DNA from: Tyto alba
Taxonomy: Eukaryota > Chordata > Aves > Strigiformes > Tytonidae
NCBI RefSeq assembly: GCF_018691265.1
Contig: NW_024881296.1
Span: forward strand, 3,867,278-3,931,277
Direction of reading: 5' to 3'
DNA length: 64,000 nt
In this document: one piece after another, positions 50,501 through 59,500 of the stretch
How the letters are laid out: each line of letters opens with the position of its first letter
Position numbering within the stretch: position 1 is the first letter of the stretch
Position numbers and translations under genes: made by a program
The notes under the pieces: model-generated
Told to the model about the DNA's origin: nothing
What the model saw: only the letters and a program-made list of their open reading frames with translations
Databases searched by the model: none

Positions 50501-53500
50501 GAGGTGCCTCTCTCCTTTTGCTGAATATACAGGGAGAACACATTTAGACAAACTGCCTATCTTTTAGGCTCTGCAGGTATACAAATTTCAGTCTTGTGGG
50601 CAGATCTAAAGGAAGAAAGTATGAACTAGGCTAGGTACTTTCCCCTCCTGTCATTTCCCCTTGATGCTGGCTGTGCCTATAACTATTGTTATTCATCATA
50701 ATTTATTTCCAACATACCTCAGATATAATATTTACCAGCTTTTAAAATTCAGTGGACCTATCATTCTTTCATTGCAAAATAAAAAAAAAATAAAAAAAAA
50801 AAAAAAAAAATCCAGTACCACTTTCCATGAAACTGTTTTCATGCACACAAGTGAGCCCAGAACTGATATGGAGAACGTAATTCAGCCCCAGGTTCCCCAA
50901 GCTGCCTTGCTCTGCACAGTGCTACTCTCCTTTGACACAACACAGCTTTACTCTGCCCCAGATATCATTCAGGAAAGGCAGTGCAGAATAACTCCGCTGA
51001 AGCTCTGAATGTTAAAGCTCTCATCTGTTGTAACGGTTTTCCTTAAAACCAGATGCTTAGGTCAAATGTACAGAGGACACAGAAATGCATCTTACTTTGT
51101 CATCTTCAACACCATCATTGTCATCATCCTCATCACAGGCATCTCCTTTGCCATCTTTATCAAAGTCTTCTTGGCCAGAGTTAGGCAGAAGGGGGCAGTT
51201 ATCCTGGCCAGAAGAAATAATCAATACATTATGCTTACATTATGTCAGAACGACTTGCCTGGGCAGAAGAGTAGATATGGTACACCAGAGACTATAAAAC
51301 AAGAACAATCACAAATACTTTTTAAAGTGCCTGCTTGTTTGCTGCCAAAGATAGTAGTTCATTTGCTGCTTTCATATTGTAAAGTAAGTAAAATACATCT
51401 GCAAATCATTCTATTTCTCATCTGTCCTTCTGCTAAAGGGATGTTTCCAGTAAACTTTAGATGCAACCATCTAGCAGAGAAAAAACACACCACACGCACA
51501 CACATGTACTCTTACATCAGCTTGTTATAGACAACTCACGAAGTATGTTTGAAGACTACAAATAAAATGACCAGGTTTGGTTTCCAGAAAAATTAAGATA
51601 CAAGCGAGATCATCTTCAGAAATAATCATTTATATGCAAAGTTGCTCAAAAGTAGTACACAGCAATGAAGGGGAACACTGTAAGAAAGGGTTTTGAAAAA
51701 CCTGCCTTTATACTGTTCTGAAAAAGAGTATCTTTGCACTCCCATGGCTTTGAAAATAAAAGGCAAATGTATCTATTTTGTATCATAGCTTTGTAAAGAA
51801 TGATTATTTTAAATAAGCACGTCTTAGCTACATTGAAAAAAGTAAGTGAAATAATTTGCCAAACTTTTAACATGTGTTCCTTTTAAAAATACTAGTCAGC
51901 CAAAAATGGATCACAATTCTACCACTGGCTAAAAATAAATACATCTATAAAAACCCACTCTCTTATTCTCACTTTTGGTCACATTCCGTATCTACCTCAG
52001 ACCAAAACTGAATCTGCCCACAAAGTGCAGAAATCCTTGTTGTAACATATACCCTAAGAAAATTGATATTATAGTAAGATTCCTAGCCCTGTTTTCAATC
52101 TCAGTGGTTCTAAAGGTATAGATAATTTAAGATGAAGAAAATGGGAAAATTTGTGATAAATATCAAAATCTCAATGCAATTCCAATTTTTTTATGGCACT
52201 TTTTTACCAAATACCTGTGAACAGCCTTGACTGTCCAACACAACACTGGTTACCGCTGATACATGAAAAAATTTTTGAAACAAAGAAATTAGCGGAAGGT
52301 TGCTCAATCACTTGGTATGTTTGTATCTATATGTTTTCCCGTCTCGCCGTATTCTCTATAGATTTGAGTCCATTTTCACACAAATCACATAGTAAGGTGG
52401 GGACCTCATGGGTAGCAGGTTCCTATAAACATTATAAAAATAGGTAACAGGCTAGAGGAGAGAGATCCTACCACCGCACTCTAAAAGTCTTATTAGATAT
52501 TAGGAAGAGGACTTATTAGACATTGCACCTTCCACCTGGGAACTCAACCTTGAGGCACAAACCCACTGGAAACTAGGCTTCTTTGGATCACCTACTGGCA
52601 AAGTTGTGTGTTGGTATGATAAGTCTTATGGAAAAGTGCTACATCCATGTGAATGAAAAAGAAATTTACACTAAAAGATATTGCTAAGATTTTATTTTTA
52701 TTATTTTTTACAACTAGTTTCTTTATTCATATAGCTTTGCTTTGACAGTAAGTTAATTTTCAGCCATTATCAGCTCAAGGAAAGAAGCCTTGGTTTGCTT
52801 TTTTAAAACCAAATTACTCAAGTGGGATATTTCATAATGACTATAAGGACCTGAAAATACCTGGTATTTTCAGTGGGAGCTTTAGGGGAGGCGGGGGCAG
52901 GGAGAGGTTGTGGGGGGAGTGTTCCCTTAAATGAAGTATTTGTGTCTATTAGATCAACATATATATTACTGAATCCACGAATCAACCTTTGGAAACAGGT
53001 TTTTTTCTGAATGGGCTCAGCATGTTGTGTTTTTAATGAAAACTAATAATTTGGATTACAACTTGAGTCAACATGTTGCAGTTTCTGATCACAGGAACCA
53101 AAAGAATATATGAACTGCAAATTGCTGAATTGGCTGGATGCACAATGAACAGAGATCAGCTACAAAGAGGAAGATTGACATCTGAGGCTCCAATTTCCAT
53201 CAGTGTCTGAAACTCTTCTGATAAAGCCCAGTTTCACAACTTCAAGTGGATTACACCTGAGTGACTTCTGATTCTCTCAAACAGCCTGATTTGAAACTTT
53301 CCTAGTCTCTTGATCTGTATTGGGGTTTTTTTAACCACTGTAGTGGTCCAGAACTCAGTCATTTTTGCATGTCTTTCCTCATTTTTTAATCAATGATTCA
53401 GCAAAATACTTGAACACCTGCCCTAGTGAAAGCATGTACTCAATCCAGTGTTGTCAGTGGTTCCATAGGTAGGCATTTAAAACTGAGTATGTGCTTATGC

Positions 53501-56500
53501 CTTCTGCTTACGTAAAGCTCACTTCATCCCAGTTGCTTAATTTGCTGCTTCAAACAGTGTATGCCCCTCTGTATTGAGCCTGTCAGTCAAGCATCAGTGA
53601 GGCCCCACTCAGAACTGGGATTCAGGGACATACCTGTCAGGGGGTTGCCTTCACCCCTCAGCTATTTGAGCCATTGTTAAAGTGGTGGACCTGGAACAAC
53701 TTTCTGCCTGGTTTTGCACAGCACTAACTGCATCAGGATGAGACATCCAAGCAAGCTCACCATGCCCGAGCAGTTTCCACTGGCAGGAACCTCAGACCAT
53801 GAAGCTGAGGAAGACTTACATTGTGCTTCAGATGAGCACAGAACCAGGTCCCAGGGAACACACCATGGTGGGCACCCACTGCTAAACCTACATACCACCA
53901 ATTTTAGGCTTCCTGATGTTTATTTTCTCCTTGGTGTAGTAATGTTTTATTTTTCAGTACAATGGCACAGCTGCAGCAGGAATGGAGAACAGTCCCCTGC
54001 CAGGTCTAGAGCCAATGGTGGCAGGCAGGTCATTCCCCTCAGGAGGGTGAGAGCTGGGACTCCGTATCTCTGAAGGGTAAGAGAGGCTGAATCTCCCATC
54101 CCCTCCCTGAGCTTTTGCAGTAAGAACTTCTCTAATTACTCATATTCATTCCTCTCAGGTTCCTATTACCAAAAATTATCCCAGGCTCTGAATCCAGTCT
54201 TCAGTGTGACCTGCTTAACTCTGAAAGGAAGGGGTAGTTCAAGAAAGGATTTTGAACTGCAGACCTTAAGTGGCTGTCAGTGTCTTGACGCAAACCTTGC
54301 AGGTAGGATTTTCATACTCACCCGCACCCATAGATTCATGTTTAGTTCTCACAGTGTGCTCCAGACCCATGCTTTAGGCAGCTCCTGCTCTGTGTGCTAA
54401 CTCTATTCACAGGCATCCCAACCTTCCATGTAGTCTGAGGATGAAGAAATCCAAAGCAGGGGACTCTAGATTTTATTTTGAGAATCCCTTACTGCATCTA
54501 GTGTTAAGTGAATACAAATTTCACAGCATCTCCTAGAAAATGAGCATGCTGTAACAGTCAAAGATGAATGAAAGCAACCACCAGCCTGATGCTGAAAATT
54601 GTTATTCACAAATATTTAGGAAACAAAAAAAAAGAAAATTTGGTTATGGTGTAGCATTTTTATCATTTTTTTTTACTTACCTTCACACAATGATATGTTG
54701 CATTAGCAGCGCAGACCAAGTTATTATTAGGCCAGCCATCCAAATCCGAATCCTCACCACAGATGCGTCCATCGCCAGCATAACCTGTCCTACATTCACA
54801 TTTGTACATAGGATCACTGAAATGGCCCAGATAAATGCACTCTGCAGACTTATGGCAGCTGTGTGTCTTGTCCTTGCATGGATTCTCAGGTTCACAGACC
54901 TGTAACAAATAGAGCATACTCACTGAAACCTGATGATATTCACAGCAAGCTGCGTGTGCCTCAACTTTGTCAAAATCAGGCCAATTATTTAGATGCCTAA
55001 AGACAGGAACTTTGTTTTAATAGTGGTCAGTAAGTCATACTGCTCTGCCAGTTCACAACTCCAGACAATGTGTACAATGAAAATAATTAAAACAAACCAC
55101 AGGAAAAACTGGACATTATTCAAAAAGCAATTAAAGTGATTAACATTTTCAGAACTCTGTCGGCTTCTTTCCAGATGTCATTAATCCCCAGAAATTAACT
55201 GAAACAGAGTAGACTATTCACATCTTTCCTTTAGCATTCTGCCTGTCAGTATGCAAGGACTATCTTATTTTCTTAGATCAGAGACCCTAGTGAATTCTCA
55301 CATTCCCCTCCAGAAGTTTCATTACCACTTTCTTATCACTTTGCTTATTTTCACTGACAGTATCTGAGATTCTTACACAGATATTTTATATTTAGACTTC
55401 ACATGTTGAACCAACCACAGATTGATTCAACAGCAAAGAGAAGGCATTCCATGACATCCGTTTTAATGTTTTTGTCTTGCCTATCAAACCATAGCCTTCA
55501 ATATCACTTCCACTTCCTTCTGTCCTTCACCACTGACAGGTGTTGGCCCAATGGAATTCAGGGAGTGAGAACTTCAGACATATGTCTGATGACATCCACA
55601 TTAACAGCATTATATTTATGGAGAGAACAAGCCTGATTCTTCTGTTTCCAGTCCCCAGACCAGGAACATACGTCTGAGAGAAAGGAGTGCAGAGCAGGGG
55701 AATGATTGATCCTCGTATTTTACATTCATTTGGTGCAAGTGTGCAGATGCCTAGAGAAAATAAAACCCTTAAAAATATCCAAGCCCAAATTCAGTGTTTT
55801 GTTACACAAACCAAAATATACCCTGGAATAGCAGTTATCTATTTCAGGTTATCTTTGTTTGGTACCCAAGTTTATCACATGCTTTCATTCACAGGTATTT
55901 TCAGGTGAGAATTATTCAGTTTCAAAGCCATCAAATTCTCTTCAACATCACTTACTTGCTTTTCTGTCTTGGCAACTTCCAGCCCTACCCCGTAGGGCTG
56001 ACTGCCTTTATAGCGTGGAGGACAGGGCAAGCAGTGGAAACCTGGATTTGTGTTCACACAGCGATGGACTTGATTCACCTTAAAGCAAACATCTGACACA
56101 GCTATACACTGCAGGAAAAGAAAGAAAGGAGAAACCAAGTAGATGACTGTAATTCCCAAATAATGAAAATTTGACAGCAATTTCCTGATGTTAATGGAAA
56201 CAAGGTCAATACCTCATCAAGATCCTCACAGACAGTACCATTGCCAAGGTAACCTGCTGGGCATGGCCCACATGACCAAGAGCCATCTGGATAACTGTTG
56301 CATTCTGCTCCAGGAAAGCAAGGGTTTGACAAACATCCATCTGACAAGGACAAATAATAAATTAGGTTAGGAGCATAAAAGGCATGTAAAACTTCATTTA
56401 AGAAACAGATACTCTCTGTCTATTAGCTTAAATCCCATCTGATGCAACAGTCTCTTATAAAAACCCTTAGAATTAGGGTTATTAAACATTAAATATACTA

Positions 56501-59500
56501 TTGATTTAATCTGAAAATATTACAGATTGCTACGTCCAGTTGTATACCTCACAGCATACTGAAGCCCTGTTTAAGAAATGCATCCTTGTTCAGAAGAAGA
56601 GAGTATTAAGAATATATATAAAATCCCACTGATCTAAACAGCACCCAAAATAGTTAAATATGCTTTCTTGAAACAAAGGTGTAATTAGTAGATTTCTGTA
56701 GTGTGAATTCATAATTCTCCATTAAAGAAATAAAACAATAATAATTACTCAGTCTGAATAAAGAATGACTAAATACCAACCAATTGGGCAATCCTTCTTA
56801 TTGCACATATCATGTTGCTTGGTATCTCCCACACATGGCTTTCCTCCATACTGTGGCTCTGGACTGTTACAGAGGCGAGATCTCTCACGAATTCCTCCCC
56901 CACAGGTAACAGTGCAGGCAGACCATGGAGACCAAGGACCCCACTGGCCATTCACTAGAATATGCAGAAGAGAGAAGAGCATCACAGGCAATATACTGGG
57001 GTCAACATTTGGTGCCAACAACAACAACCCTTTCTTCAGATCCCTGACTGGAGACAGTTTCTCACTATGCACATAGAAAGAAAGACGTTGGCAAAGCCTC
57101 ACACTGAGATAGTAATATTTCAGACACAAACAAATAAAAACCACCCAACTGCTTTATAGGTGTTTTTTTTTTGCCAATAATTCAAAACAACATGCCATGA
57201 CCACTGGCCATGGTGAATTTCCATCTAAGTTGATCAAAACAAGGTCAATGCCTTCAAAGCTCCCTACGAAGCTTTCATTTTATACAGAAAGCAGAGTAAG
57301 ATCACAGGATACAAACTTCTGAGCCAAACCTGAGCTCTCTGGCTTTTTTTTTTTTTTTTATGACAACACTAGACTTGGTAAGGTTGCAGCTATTATTCTT
57401 GTTTTGTAATTCACTCAGTGTATTCTCAATAGTATCGCTTGACTCAATATAAATAACTTATTTCAATGATTCTTCTGCACATTTTATATTCTTAGAACTC
57501 TACTGATAGCATTGCCATTAATCTTCACTTTTCATGAAATACTAACATCTTTGAACCAAACTCTGTTTGTTCTTGGTACTGCAAAAAAAAAAAAAAAGGC
57601 AATGGTGTGTGTCCTTAAATAAATAACCTTTTCACTAATTTTGTATTCACAGGTAGATCAAAAAATAGATGAAATGCGTATAACTATTTAAGTGCTATTG
57701 GGTTAGAAGCTTGACATCAGTTTCAAGCTCACATCCCATAAGTAGAACAGAAAGCCTGAACAGAGGAGGGAACGAAGAAAGATATACAAAGGCAAAAGAG
57801 TGAGTAAAAATTATTTGAAAGGAAAGTGAAAGTGAGTGGGCTGAATGGTCTCTAAAAAAGGCTTGGAAGTGTAGATAAGGATGGAAGAATAATAATTAAA
57901 TGTGTTGAATATGTGCAAAATATGTATGCATACTTTCAAAAATACCTGGCTAATAGGCGACTGCATGTCTATTCCTAACATGTACAGTATCATCTTCCTT
58001 TTAGACAGAAAGTGTTTCTATTTTTGATATGCAGAGATAAATCATTAAGCTATAAAACTAAATTCTCAAACTTTTAATATTTAAAGCCAAATCATAATCT
58101 GAGCGGTTTACAAAACCTCTGACTGCATTGTCTTAATTTTAAAAGCATGCTTGTGTGTTATTTCACTCCTAGACTACAAGTTACATTTTCCATCACACAA
58201 TTTCACTTCAATTTAGATCTAAATAAAGAAAAGAAATTCAGCTGGAATACTATTGCGTCACCTTGGATTCAAGACTAAAGACATACCTGGACATGGAGCC
58301 TTCTCACACTTCTCTGTTTCACGCCCATTTCCCACACAGTTTTGCCCACCCATCTGGGGGATAGGGGAGTTGCAGAGGCGGATGCGGGTGATATTTCCTA
58401 CTCCACAGGTAACTGAACAGGAAGACCAGGGAGACCAATGACTCCAGCCACCATCTTGACGTACTGTCAGAGAAAAAAGCAAAACTCAAGGAAATAGCCC
58501 ATCTGCAATGGTAAGACAAACTTGCTTGTGAAGTTAACCTTCTAATAAGCCTCTCACTATATCTGATGAATGTCCCATCTCTTTTCTACCACTGCCACTT
58601 TCAAAGCCCAGCATGTCAGCACAGGCATTCAAGCACAGCTTTCTTAAGAATCTCAGTGACCAACATATGACTAACATGGATGTCAGGCATTTTACTTAAA
58701 AAAAACTTGTTCCAATGAAACAAACACTTGTTTAAAACGCACATTTGGACATCTGGCAGCTTCAGCAATAGCCTGATGTACTACAGTAGCCTTGATATAG
58801 CAGCTACTTGCAATAATATTAAGTGCAGCTCTTCAGACAGAGTATGACCCTTCTAAGTGCCTTGAATATAAAAGCAGTTTGATATTTTGAAAAATTATTC
58901 TATGATTACTGTATTTCTAAACACTACTAAGCTAATGGAATGGATCAATAATCATGAATGAATGGTAGATCAAAATGTGGCCTCATGTATCATGATTATG
59001 AACTGAGCATTGTCTCCAAACTGATTTCAAGCAAGAGACTTCAGTTCATAATGTTAAAGAAAAGATCACCCACTACCTTTTGTTAACAGCTGAGCCCAGA
59101 ATGTACACACCTATTAAATTGTCAGGAAAATGAGAAATATTTGAAAGAGGGGAGATGACAAAGAACCTAATGATAGTTAATTATACATATATGAATGTTC
59201 AAATACATACTGTCCTGACTAGTGAGCATTCATAGGAAAAGCAGAATAAGCTTGGTTTTGCTTAGAAATGTCCAAAAAGCTTTAAAAAACAGAGAAATTT
59301 TATTACTTACTGCGATGGTCACATTTCTTAAAGCTGCACATCCTTGTCTGGATGTGTGGGCCTGTACAAGCACTCCTGGTGACATCACACGACCTTCCTC
59401 GCATCTGAGTCCCAGAGCCACAGGTAACTGAGCACTTTGTCCAGTCTGACCATGGTGACCAGCCTTCCTCACTGTCATCAGCTGCACAGCAAAAGGTAGG

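Noticed and set aside
51009..51530. 173-codon plus-strand frame, the longest in the window
   Set aside because: It overlaps the THBS2 type 3 exon at 51096-51203 antisense, where Asp codons give hydrophobic residues, then runs into intron. No family signature.
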